From Streptacidiphilus jiangxiensis (GTDB lineage Bacteria; Actinomycetota; Actinomycetes; Streptomycetales; Streptomycetaceae): 64,000 nucleotides of DNA. This document shows, one piece after another, positions 40,811 to 49,281 of this stretch. The stretch covers positions 124,001 through 188,000 of the forward strand of contig NZ_FOAZ01000011.1 of the NCBI RefSeq assembly GCF_900109465.1. The letters run 5' to 3'. The stretch's first letter is position 1. Every line of letters begins with the position of its first letter. The translations under genes were made by a program, and so were the position numbers. The notes beneath the pieces were generated by a model that was not told the origin of the DNA, did not search any database, and saw only the letters and a program-made list of their open reading frames with translations.

Positions 40811-42124
40811 ATGGGTTTTGGTCGTGCGCTGCGCGGGCTCGTTGCGGTGGCGCTCGCGGGGGTCGTGAGTGCCGGATGGACGCCGGCGGCGCACGCGGAC
40901 CAGGCGCGCGACGCGCAGTGGATGCTCGCCGACTACCAGGCGCCGCAGACGGTGTGGCCGCACAGCACCGGCAAGGGCGTCACCGTGGCGGTGATCGACT
41001 CCGGCGTCCGGGCGTCGCACATGGACCTGCGGGGGCAGGTGCTGCCGGGGACCGACTTCGCATTCGGGGGAAACGGCCAGACCGATCACTCCGCCGAGGG
41101 ACACGGCACCGGGATGGCGAGCATCATCGCGGGCCATGGTCGCGGTTCGCACGGCGCCGACGGGGTCATGGGGCTGGCGCCGGGCGCCAAGATCCTGCCG
41201 GTCGGCATCGGGGGCAGTGGGCAGGTCGGCTTCGGCGTGGACTACGTGCCACAGGCCATCCGCTACGCCGTGGATCATGGTGCCCGGGTCATCTGTCTGT
41301 CCCTCGGCACCCCCTCGGCGGAGCCCGCGCAGGAGGCTGCGGTCGCCTACGCCGAGCAGCACGACGTCGTCCTGGTGGCGGCGGCGGGGAATGACGGAAC
41401 CACACGTAAGGAGTACCCCGCGTCCTGGCCGGGCGTCGTCAAGGTCGGCGCGGTCGACGAGAGGCACCGGCCGTGGAGCGGTTCGAACAGGGGAGGGGTC
41501 ACCGTGGCCGCCCCGGGGGTCCACATGGTCCGGGACGGTGCCGCCAGTGACACCCAGGTGGTGGAGGCGACCGGCACCAGCGACTCCACGGCCGTCGTCG
41601 CGGCGATCGCCGCGCTCTACCGCTCCGCCCACCCGCAGCTGACCGCGGGCCAGACGATCGACTACATCCTCGAGACGGCCGTGCGGTCCCCGGATCTTTC
41701 CGCGTCCGACCCGGCACTCGGCCACGGCATCGCCCGGCCGGACCTGGGTCGCGTGCTCGCGGCGGGTCCTGCGGCCGGGCCACTGCCGCAGGCGACGGAT
41801 CCGACGGGCGGGGCCTGGGTGAAGGCCAGTGCCGGCGCCGATGCCGGTGGGGGCGCGGCGCGCGGGAGGCAGCCCGCGCCGCACTCGGCAGCAGAGCCGG
41901 GAGCACAGTTCGGCACGTGGCTCGGTGACGCGGGCCCGGGCGGCATTCCCCGGGGCGTGGTCTACGGGGTGCTCGCCGTGCTGGCCGGGGTGGCGGTCGT
42001 GGGCCAGATCGTCCTCGACCGTCGGCGCCGCCGGGGAGCGGAACCTGTCGAGGAACCTGCGGAGCAGCCGGACGCGGCGTTCCCGTCGCCGCCGGCCTGC
42101 GACGGGAACGTGCCGACCGGTTGA
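40811..42124 (+). CDS. mycP: Mycosin-like serine protease, second copy
   Basis: This 437-residue paralogue of the preceding gene starts 6 bases after its stop. It has a signal peptide ending AHA, a triad of Asp63, His98 and Ser257 (ATGTSDST), one C-terminal transmembrane segment (about 385-405) and a short acidic tail in place of the Gln/Pro-rich tail. The catalytic domains are highly alike over the DSGVR-to-GTSD span, indicating tandem duplication. The diverged tails suggest different partners or locations. It converges with the beta-propeller gene 7 bases away. Confidence 0.92.
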   Translation: MGFGRALRGLVAVALAGVVSAGWTPAAHADQARDAQWMLADYQAPQTVWPHSTGKGVTVAVIDSGVRASHMDLRGQVLPGTDFAFGGNGQTDHSAEGHGTGMASIIAGHGRGSHGADGVMGLAPGAKILPVGIGGSGQVGFGVDYVPQAIRYAVDHGARVICLSLGTPSAEPAQEAAVAYAEQHDVVLVAAAGNDGTTRKEYPASWPGVVKVGAVDERHRPWSGSNRGGVTVAAPGVHMVRDGAASDTQVVEATGTSDSTAVVAAIAALYRSAHPQLTAGQTIDYILETAVRSPDLSASDPALGHGIARPDLGRVLAAGPAAGPLPQATDPTGGAWVKASAGADAGGGAARGRQPAPHSAAEPGAQFGTWLGDAGPGGIPRGVVYGVLAVLAGVAVVGQIVLDRRRRRGAEPVEEPAEQPDAAFPSPPACDGNVPTG

Positions 42125-42131
42125 GGGCCGC

Positions 42132-43949
42132 TCACTGGAAGAGCCGGACCGCCGTTCCCGATCCGTCGACCGCGACGAGCAGGACGCGGCCGTCGGGCAG
42201 GACGTAGACCGTGCCCGTGGTGTAGAGGAACGAGCTGGGCTTGGGCGGGAGCTTGGCCAGGACCGTCGAGTGACCCGTCGCCGGGTCCAGGGTGACCAGC
42301 TCGGGGGAGCCGGTGTCGGTGTAGTCCGGGGCGAGCGAGATCGCGTACAGCTTCGCCGCGCCGCCGCTGCCGGCACCCGAGGGTGCCTCCTGCTGGGGGT
42401 GGACCAGGGCGGCGCCCTGGTGGGTGTCGCCGTCGTAGGTCCAGGACGTGGCCCCGGTGGTCGTGTTGACGGCCGTGACGGTCGCCCGGGAGGGCGTCTG
42501 TTGGCGCGTCGGGAGCAGCAGTGTGGAGGTGTTGACGGTCTGCGCGCCGCTGTCGGAGCCGCCCACCGCGCGGAGTCCGGGCTCGATGCCGCCGGGCAGG
42601 GTGAGCGGGCGCGGGGTGCCGCTGGGGTCGTAGACGTTGACGGCGCCGTCCGTCAGCGTGGCGACGACCGGTGAGGCGCCGACGACCGAGCCGAACTGGA
42701 CGTGGTCGGTGCCCTGCTTCTGCCAGATCTGTCGGCCTGTTCCCGCGTCGAAGGCGGTCACCGTGTAGGCGGGGCTGACGTCCGCGCAGTAGTCGTCGAC
42801 GACGACAGCTCCGGCGCCGCCGTAGGGGTAGGCGTTGCAGTACTGGCCGCGCGGCTTGTAGCCCCAGACGACGTGTCCGTCGGTGAGGTCGACGCCGCCG
42901 ACGACGGTGGCGTCGACGATGACGCCGACCTGGCCGTCCAGGAAGGTCGTGGTGGGGACGGCGTCGGTGTGGTCCTTGGTGGTCAGCGGTGTGGACCAGA
43001 GGGTCTTGCCGGAGAGGGTGTCGACGCCGACCAGCGTGGAGCAGTCCTGGCTGTCGGGGCCGAACCCGATCGTGCCGAGGCCGGAGGCGGAGATCGTGGG
43101 CGACATGGCGCAGGGGACGCCGGGACCGGAGAGCGGCCGCGCGGTCCACGCGGGGGTGCCGTCGGCCAGGTTGTACGCCTTGACGCCGGACTGCGTGGCG
43201 CGGACCAGGTACTTGGCGGTGACCCAGGTGCCGACCTGGTGGTCGTCGCTGGTGCCGGGCAGGCTCCAGGCGGCGCTCAGTGTCCGCACGTCCGGCCCGT
43301 CGCCGCCGGTGTCACCGGTAGCGCCTCCGCCGCCGGAGGTGAGCACCACGGCGGTCACGGCGACGGCGGCGAGCGCGACACCGCCCGCGATGATCGCCGC
43401 GAGCCGACGTCCGCGGAGGGGCCCGGCGGGCCGAGGGGAGCCGGTGAACGGCCGACCGAGTGTGGGCGGGGGCGGCAGCGGCGGCAGCGGGGGCGACATC
43501 GACAGCCGTGGCGCCTGGGGCTGCGCCGGCCACGGCACCTGTGGGCCGCCGGGAGCCGGAACCGGCGGCTGGAACAGGCCCGGCTCGTATCCGGTCCGTC
43601 CGGCGGACTGCCCGGCGGCTTGTGCGCCGGACTGCCACGCGGGTTGTCCGACGGCCTGCCCTGCGGACTGCCCTGCGGCCAGCCCGACGGCCTGCTCGGC
43701 GAACTGCTCTGCGGGCTGCTCCGCCTGACGCGGCACCTGCGGGAACGCCGACTCCGTCGGCGCGTAGGACCAACCGGGTTGCCCGGACAGCTGCGGCGGC
43801 GGCCCGCCGTCCCCGCCATCTGCCGCGCGACCCGTCGCGCCCTCGGTCCCGTCGCCGCTCCCGCCGTCCGTCCCGCCGTCCGGCGGCGTGCCCGCCGCCA
43901 GGCGGTAGTCGTCGTCCGCGTCGTCCGAGCCCGGACTGTGGTCTGTCAT
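42132..43949 (-). CDS. Membrane-anchored PQQ-type beta-propeller protein
   Basis: This 605-residue protein has a long disordered cytoplasmic N-terminus (about 1-175), with Ala/Gly/Gln repeats at about 85-125 and Pro-rich stretches. One membrane segment (about 182-203) follows, then an extracellular eight-bladed propeller of PQQ-like repeats (WSTPLTTKDH, GRQIWQKQG, GATSWTYDG). No catalytic site is visible. It resembles the outer-domain proteins that accompany type VII genes and Ser/Thr kinases in actinobacteria. The ATG at 43949 has GGGAGG upstream. It converges with the second mycosin. Confidence 0.85.
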   Translation of the reverse strand: MTDHSPGSDDADDDYRLAAGTPPDGGTDGGSGDGTEGATGRAADGGDGGPPPQLSGQPGWSYAPTESAFPQVPRQAEQPAEQFAEQAVGLAAGQSAGQAVGQPAWQSGAQAAGQSAGRTGYEPGLFQPPVPAPGGPQVPWPAQPQAPRLSMSPPLPPLPPPPTLGRPFTGSPRPAGPLRGRRLAAIIAGGVALAAVAVTAVVLTSGGGGATGDTGGDGPDVRTLSAAWSLPGTSDDHQVGTWVTAKYLVRATQSGVKAYNLADGTPAWTARPLSGPGVPCAMSPTISASGLGTIGFGPDSQDCSTLVGVDTLSGKTLWSTPLTTKDHTDAVPTTTFLDGQVGVIVDATVVGGVDLTDGHVVWGYKPRGQYCNAYPYGGAGAVVVDDYCADVSPAYTVTAFDAGTGRQIWQKQGTDHVQFGSVVGASPVVATLTDGAVNVYDPSGTPRPLTLPGGIEPGLRAVGGSDSGAQTVNTSTLLLPTRQQTPSRATVTAVNTTTGATSWTYDGDTHQGAALVHPQQEAPSGAGSGGAAKLYAISLAPDYTDTGSPELVTLDPATGHSTVLAKLPPKPSSFLYTTGTVYVLPDGRVLLVAVDGSGTAVRLFQ

Positions 43950-44083
43950 CGCCTGCGCCTCCCGGACACCGTCGACTGACGTTCAGTCAACGCGGAGGCG
44001 CGCAGCGCCACGCCCCCGGCCGTCCACCCTAGCGGGATCGGACAGACGGGGGCGAAACACCTCCAAAAGGCGGACCGGGAGAC

Positions 44084-46672
44084 TCAGCGCGCGTCGCAGG
44101 CCTGCGCGCGCAGCGCGCGGGCGAGGTCGTCGCGGCACTCGCGCACCAGGCGGCGCAGCGCGGGGGCCGCGTCCGCCTGCTCGGTGAGCCACAGGTCGGT
44201 GCGGGCGAGCGTCGCCTCCGTGCTGACCAGGCGCGGGAAGAGGCCGTTGACGATGCGCAGCGCGATCTCGATCGAGCGCTCCGCCCAGACCTTCTCCAGC
44301 ACCTCGAAGTACGGCTCCGCGTAGGGGGCGACCAGCTCGCGCTGCGAGGCCTGCTGGAACCCGGCGATCTCCGCCTCCAGCAGTGCGTTCGGCAGCTCGT
44401 CCGTCTCCACGACGGCGTGCCAGGTGCGAGCCTTGGTCGCGGCGTCGGGGGCCGACGCCCGCGCCGCGGTCTCCAGACGCTTGCCGCTGGCGGTGTTGTC
44501 CCGCTGCAGCTCCGCGGTGAGCTCGGCGTCGCCGGCCCGGCCGCTCGCGACGAGGGTCTGCAGCAGCGCCCAGCGCAGCTCCTGGTCGACGTCGAGGCCG
44601 TCGATCCGGGCGGTGCCGGCCAGCAGGCCCTCGACCAGCCGCAGATCGGCGTCGCCGTTCGCGGTCTGGGCGAAGTACCGGGCCCAGGCCAGCTGGTGGT
44701 CGCTGCCGGGCAGTGCCGCACGCAGCTCCGTCAGCGCGCCCTCGGCCACGGCCCGCGCAGCCGCCTCGCGGCCCTCGGGGGCGACGTACTGCTCCAGCGA
44801 CAGCCGGGCCTGCGCGTGGGCCTGCTGCAGGACGCCGATGTCGGTCTCCCGGCCGGCGAAGCGCAGCACCAGGTCGAGGTAGTCGCGGGCCGGCATCAGG
44901 CCGTCGCGCGTCATGTTCCACACCGCCGACCAGCACAGGGCGCGCGCGAGGGGGTCGGCGATGTCGCCGAGTGAGGTGCGCAGCGTCTCCAGCGAGTGCT
45001 CGTCGAAGCGCATCTTGCAGTAGGTCAGGTCGTCGTCGTTGACGAGGACCAGCGCCGGGCGCGGGGTTCCGACGAGCTCCGGCACCGCCGTCCGTGCCTC
45101 GGCGCGCACGTCCAGCTCGACGCGCTTGCTGCGGACCAGGCGGCCGTCCTCGGTGAGGTCGTACAGGCCGACGGCGACGCGGTGCGGGCGCAGCGTCGGG
45201 TGGTCCGCGGCGGCGTCCTGCAGCACGGCGAAGTCGGTGATCCGGCCCTCGGCGTCCACGGTCAGCTCGGGGGTGAGCGCGTTGACGCCGGCCGTCTGCA
45301 GCCAGGAGCGCGACCACTCGCTCATCGCCTCGGCGCCGCGGCCGCTGGTCCCGGCGAGCACCGCCAGCAGGTCGTCGAGCGTGGTGTTGCCGAAGGCGTG
45401 GCGCTTGAAGTACTGGCGCGCGCCCTCGAAGAAGGCGTCCCGGCCGACGTAGGCGACCAGCTGCTTCAGCACGGCGGCGCCCTTGGCGTAGGTGATGCCG
45501 TCGAAGTTGAGCTTGGCGTCCTCGAGGTCGCGGATGTCCGCGGTGATCGGGTGCGTGGTCGGCAGCTGGTCCTGGCGGTAGGCCCACGCCTTGCGGCGGT
45601 TGGCGAAGGTGATCCAGCCGGCCTGGTACTTGGTCGCGGCGACCTGCGAGAACGCGCCCATGAAGTCCGCGAACGACTCCTTCAGCCACAGGTCGTCCCA
45701 CCACTGCATGGTGACCAGGTCGCCGAACCACATGTGCGCCATCTCGTGCAGGATGACGTTGGCGCGGCTCTCGTAGGCGGCCTCGGTCACCTTGGAGCGG
45801 TAGATGAACTCCTCGCGGAAGGTGACGCAGCCCGGGTTCTCCATCGCGCCGATGTTGTACTCGGGCACGAAGGCCTGGTCGTACTTGCCGAACGGGTACG
45901 GGTAGTCGAACTCCTCGTGGAAGAAGTCCAGGCCCTGCTTGGTGACGGTGAAGATCTCGTCCGAGTCGAAGTACTGCGCCAGCGACTTGCGGCACATCGC
46001 GCCCAGCGGGATCTCCAGCGTGGTGCCGTCCGGCAGCTCGCGGCTGTAGTGGTCGCGGTCCACGTGGTAGGGACCGGCCACGATCGCGGTGATGTAGGTG
46101 GAGATCCGCTGCGTCGGCGCGAAGGTCCAGGTCAACGACCGGTCGTCGTTCTGCTCGGGGGCGCCGGTGGCGGCGGAGTTGGAGAACGCCTCCCAGTGCG
46201 CGGGCGCGGTCACCGAGAACGCGAACGGCGCCTTCAGGTCCGGCTGCTCGAAGTTGGCGAAGACGCGGCGGGCGTCGGCCGGCTCGTACTGGGTGTAGAG
46301 GTAGACCTCGCCGTCGACCGGGTCGACGAACCGGTGCAGGCCCTCGCCGGTGTGGCTGTAGGCGCAGTCGGCGTCGACGATCAGCTCGTTCTCGGCGGCC
46401 AGCCCCGGCAGCGCGATCCGCGATCCGTCGAAGACCTCGGCGGGGTCGAGCTCGCGCCCGTTCAGGGTGACGCTGCGCACGTGCGGCGCCAGCAGATCCG
46501 CGAAGGAGTCCGCGCCCGGCTCGGAGCAGCGGAAACGCAGCGTGGTGAGCGAGCGGAACCGCCCGCTGTCACCGAGGGCGCTGCGCAGGTCGAGCTCGAC
46601 GGCGTACCCGTCGACCGCGAGGATCCGGGCCCGCTCGCGGGCCTCGTCACGGGTGAGATTGGTGCCGGGCAC
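44084..46672 (-). CDS. pepN: Aminopeptidase N, second paralogue
   Basis: This 862-residue M1 metallopeptidase has GAMEN (GAMENPGCVTF) and the zinc site HEMAH (His309, Glu310, His313) with Glu332 in WLKESFADF. It is similar throughout to the enzyme at 31936-34533, so both appear active. It starts at a GTG (PGTNLTRDEA) with GAGGAG seven bases upstream. It is transcribed on the minus strand, divergent from the DsbA-like gene. Two PepN enzymes usually differ in peptide preference; that cannot be read here. Confidence 0.95.
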   Translation of the reverse strand: MPGTNLTRDEARERARILAVDGYAVELDLRSALGDSGRFRSLTTLRFRCSEPGADSFADLLAPHVRSVTLNGRELDPAEVFDGSRIALPGLAAENELIVDADCAYSHTGEGLHRFVDPVDGEVYLYTQYEPADARRVFANFEQPDLKAPFAFSVTAPAHWEAFSNSAATGAPEQNDDRSLTWTFAPTQRISTYITAIVAGPYHVDRDHYSRELPDGTTLEIPLGAMCRKSLAQYFDSDEIFTVTKQGLDFFHEEFDYPYPFGKYDQAFVPEYNIGAMENPGCVTFREEFIYRSKVTEAAYESRANVILHEMAHMWFGDLVTMQWWDDLWLKESFADFMGAFSQVAATKYQAGWITFANRRKAWAYRQDQLPTTHPITADIRDLEDAKLNFDGITYAKGAAVLKQLVAYVGRDAFFEGARQYFKRHAFGNTTLDDLLAVLAGTSGRGAEAMSEWSRSWLQTAGVNALTPELTVDAEGRITDFAVLQDAAADHPTLRPHRVAVGLYDLTEDGRLVRSKRVELDVRAEARTAVPELVGTPRPALVLVNDDDLTYCKMRFDEHSLETLRTSLGDIADPLARALCWSAVWNMTRDGLMPARDYLDLVLRFAGRETDIGVLQQAHAQARLSLEQYVAPEGREAAARAVAEGALTELRAALPGSDHQLAWARYFAQTANGDADLRLVEGLLAGTARIDGLDVDQELRWALLQTLVASGRAGDAELTAELQRDNTASGKRLETAARASAPDAATKARTWHAVVETDELPNALLEAEIAGFQQASQRELVAPYAEPYFEVLEKVWAERSIEIALRIVNGLFPRLVSTEATLARTDLWLTEQADAAPALRRLVRECRDDLARALRAQACDAR

Positions 46673-46855
46673 GTCGGTACTCCTCGTGCAGACGGGGCGC
46701 GGTGAGGGTGGTCGCGCCGCTGAACCATGGATCGTGGTGCTGGCATCTTGTCACGCCGAGTGGTGCTGGGAATGGTGACGGCCGGGGGCGCGTTGCAGGG
46801 GAGGGGTCTCCGGATGTCGGAAGACCAGGACAAGCAGGACCAAGGGAGCAGATGT

Positions 46856-47494
46856 ATGTCCGTGGACGCGCCCCAGTCGCCCGTCACCGCCGATTTCTGG
46901 TTCGACCCGCTGTGCCCGTGGGCGTGGATGACCTCCCGGTGGATGCTGGAGGTCGAGAAGCAGCGCCCGGTGAAGGTCAAGTGGCACGTGATGAGCCTCG
47001 CCGTGCTGAACGAGGGGCGTGACCTTCCGGAGAAGTACGCCAAGCTGATGGACGAGGCCTGGGGGCCCGTCCGCGTCTGCATCGCCGCTGCGCAGCAGCA
47101 CGGCGAGGGCGTCCTCGGCCCGCTCTACACGGCGCTCGGCACCCGCTTCCACAACGGCGGCGAGCCGCGTGACCGCGCGACGATCGAGGCGGCGCTGAGC
47201 GAGGCCGGTCTGCCGACGTCGCTGGCCGACGCGATGGACTCCACCGACTACGACGACGCGCTGCGGATCTCCCACAAGGAGGGCATCAGCCTGGTCGGCG
47301 AGGACGTGGGCACCCCCGTCATCGCGGTCCCCGGCTCCACGGGCGAGCGTGTCGCCTTCTTCGGCCCCGTCGTCACCCCCGCCCCCAAGGGCGAGGCGGC
47401 GGGCCGCCTCTGGGACGGCACGATCCTGGTCGCCTCGACGCCGGGCTTCTACGAGATCAAGCGGACCCGTACCCAGGGCCCGATCTTCGACTGA
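46856..47494 (+). CDS. DsbA-fold oxidoreductase, mycothiol-dependent nitroreductase-like
   Basis: This 212-residue protein resembles the mycobacterial Rv2466c family, which reduces substrates through a Cys-Pro-Trp-Cys site with mycothiol or mycoredoxin. The matching stretch is FWFDPLCPWAWMTSRW, so the second cysteine is Ala. This predicts a one-cysteine mechanism relying on mycothiol. No signal peptide is seen, so it should be cytoplasmic. The ATG at 46856 has GGAG eight bases upstream; an ATG at 46814 also has GAGGGG and would add 14 residues. Repeat copy C begins eight bases after the stop. Confidence 0.9.
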   Translation: MSVDAPQSPVTADFWFDPLCPWAWMTSRWMLEVEKQRPVKVKWHVMSLAVLNEGRDLPEKYAKLMDEAWGPVRVCIAAAQQHGEGVLGPLYTALGTRFHNGGEPRDRATIEAALSEAGLPTSLADAMDSTDYDDALRISHKEGISLVGEDVGTPVIAVPGSTGERVAFFGPVVTPAPKGEAAGRLWDGTILVASTPGFYEIKRTRTQGPIFD

Positions 47495-47501
47495 GGTTTT
47501 T

Positions 47502-47608
47502 CAGGGGCGCGAGGAACTGCGCGACAAGCCACTGACATGCGGATGGTCCTCATCGAGCAGGGCGATCCGCACGCCGTTGGTTTCTCGCGCAGTTCCCCGC
47601 GCCCCCAG
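47502..47608. repeat. Dispersed inverted repeat, copy C (bidirectional terminator)
   Basis: Left arm CAGGGGCGCGAGGAACTGCG (47502 on) and right arm ...CGCGCAGTTCCCCGCGCCCC (to 47608) match the arms of copies A and B. It lies exactly between two convergent genes, 8 bases after one stop and 10 bases before the other. This is a natural bidirectional terminator position. Confidence 0.88.
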
Positions 47609-47617
47609 ATAGTGCAA

Positions 47618-49012
47618 CTACCGCCTGCGGGACCAGAGCAGGCCGAGGAGGGACAGCAGGCCCGTCGCGGCCAGCGTCGTCGCCAGCTGGACCTGGTTCG
47701 CGTGCGAGGTCAGCATCAGCGCCAGCGCGCCGACCACCCCCGCCAGGGCCACCCACGTCAGGTACGGGAAACCCCACATCCGCACCGTCAGCTTCTCGGG
47801 CGCCTCGCGCTCCAGGCGGCGCCGCATCCGCAGCTGCGCCACGCACACGAACGCCCAGACGACCAGAACCGCCGCCCCGACGGCGTTCAGCAGCCAGGCG
47901 AAGACGGTCGTCGGCCACCAGAAGTTGAGCAGCACCGCGAAGAAGCCGAAGGCCGAGGACGCCAGCACGGCGATCCTGGGCACGCCCCCGTCGACGCGCG
48001 CCAGTGCGCGCGGGCCGAGGCCGCGCCGGACCAGTGAGTAGGCCATCCGGGACGAGCCGTAGATGTTCGCGTTCATCGCGCTCAGCAGGGCGATCAGCAC
48101 GACGACGTTCATGATCTGTGCCGCCGCCGGGATGCCGAGCAGGTTCAGGACCTCGACGTAGGGACCGTTCCTGACCACGTTCGGGTCGTTCCACGGCAGC
48201 AGGGTGACGATCACGGCCATCGAGCCGACGTAGAACAGCGCGATGCGCCACATCGCCGTCCGCACCGCGTTGCCGACGCTGCGCACGGGGTTCTCGGACT
48301 CGGCCGCCGCGATCGTGACGGTCTCCAGGCCGCCGTAGGCGAAGACGGAGGCCAGCAGGCCCGTGACCAGGCCGTTGGTGCCGTTGGGCAGGAAGCCGCC
48401 GTCCCCGGTGAGGTTGGCCAGTCCGGGCGCGCCGCGGCCGACGACGCCGAAGATCGCGAGGACGCCGAGGACGAGGAAGCCGGCGATCGCCACGACCTTG
48501 ATCGCGGCGAACCAGAACTCGAACTCGCCGAAGTTCTTCACCGCGGCCAGGTTGCTGGCGCAGAAGAAGGCCATGAACAGCCCGACCCACATCCAACTTG
48601 GGGTACCGGGAAGCCAGTTGGTCATGATGCCGGCCGCTCCGGTGGCCTCCACCGAGACGCCGACACAGAGCAGCAGCCAGAAGAGCCAGCCGGAGGCGAA
48701 GCCGGCCCAGGCGCCGATCTCCTTCTCCGCGTGCACGGAGAACGAGCCGGAGGCGGGGCGGGCCGCGGACATCTCGCCGAGCATCCGCATGATGAGCATG
48801 ACCAGCACGCCGGAGGCCGCGAAGGCCAGCACGACGGCGGGCCCGGCGGCGGCGATGCCGGAGCCGGAGCCGACGAAGAGGCCCGCGCCGATGACGCCGC
48901 CGAGGGCGATCATCGAAAGGTGACGCTGTCGCAGGCCATGTGAGAGGCCGTCGGCGGCGGGCTGTTGCTGGGACTGCTGCTGGGACTGCTGTGGTGCGGT
49001 CGTGGTGCTCAT
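47618..49012 (-). CDS. Amino-acid permease, APC superfamily
   Basis: This 464-residue integral membrane protein has twelve hydrophobic segments. The first contains the family motif IALGGVIGAGLFVGSG (about 35-50), which binds the amino group of the substrate. A Gln/Ser-rich cytoplasmic N-terminus precedes it. It belongs to the AAT (GabP/AnsP/LysP-like) branch, driven by proton symport. A dyad at 49036-49059 just upstream is a candidate operator. Which amino acid it carries is not evident. Confidence 0.92.
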   Translation of the reverse strand: MSTTTAPQQSQQQSQQQPAADGLSHGLRQRHLSMIALGGVIGAGLFVGSGSGIAAAGPAVVLAFAASGVLVMLIMRMLGEMSAARPASGSFSVHAEKEIGAWAGFASGWLFWLLLCVGVSVEATGAAGIMTNWLPGTPSWMWVGLFMAFFCASNLAAVKNFGEFEFWFAAIKVVAIAGFLVLGVLAIFGVVGRGAPGLANLTGDGGFLPNGTNGLVTGLLASVFAYGGLETVTIAAAESENPVRSVGNAVRTAMWRIALFYVGSMAVIVTLLPWNDPNVVRNGPYVEVLNLLGIPAAAQIMNVVVLIALLSAMNANIYGSSRMAYSLVRRGLGPRALARVDGGVPRIAVLASSAFGFFAVLLNFWWPTTVFAWLLNAVGAAVLVVWAFVCVAQLRMRRRLEREAPEKLTVRMWGFPYLTWVALAGVVGALALMLTSHANQVQLATTLAATGLLSLLGLLWSRRR

Positions 49013-49035
49013 CTGTCCTGCAGGGTGCTGTTCGG

Positions 49036-49059
49036 ATACTGAACCGACTTGCTCAGTAT
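49036..49059. promoter_or_regulatory. Operator-like dyad upstream of amino-acid permease
   Basis: ATACTGA (49036-49042) and TCAGTAT (49053-49059) form a perfect seven-base dyad with a ten-base spacer, extended by TTCGG-like flanks. The centre-to-start distance of about 35 bases suits a repressor site. The whole divergent gap (49013-49281) otherwise shows no clear signal for bioY. Confidence 0.65.
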
Positions 49060-49281
49060 TCGGTCGATCGTGCCCGTTTCGGCAGAGAAGAAGGTCCTTC
49101 GGGTCAGAATGCGAACGACATGATCACCGAACGCGTTCGGGCGACTGCGGCCCGTCGCCCCACCGTCGAGCCCGGCCAAGCGCTGACCTGCGGTTTTGTG
49201 GGAAGCGCACTGAGCGGCCGAGTGCCCCGGCCGATAGGTTCACGATCGTTCACTTCTTCTTCCGTCCCCAGGAGCCCTGCC

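Noticed and set aside
34683-42124. Complete type VII secretion system
   Set aside because: No EccC-type FtsK/SpoIIIE ATPase, EccB, EccD or EccE gene is present. Only substrates and mycosins are seen.
39956-42376. Long minus-strand frame (806 codons) under the mycosins and the beta-propeller end
   Set aside because: It crosses two real plus-strand genes, is low complexity, and lacks domain motifs.
48940-49281. N-terminal extension of BioY to 48940
   Set aside because: The added 114 residues are Arg-rich, overlap the divergent permease start, and lack a ribosome site. A GTG with GGAG at 49282 gives normal BioY.
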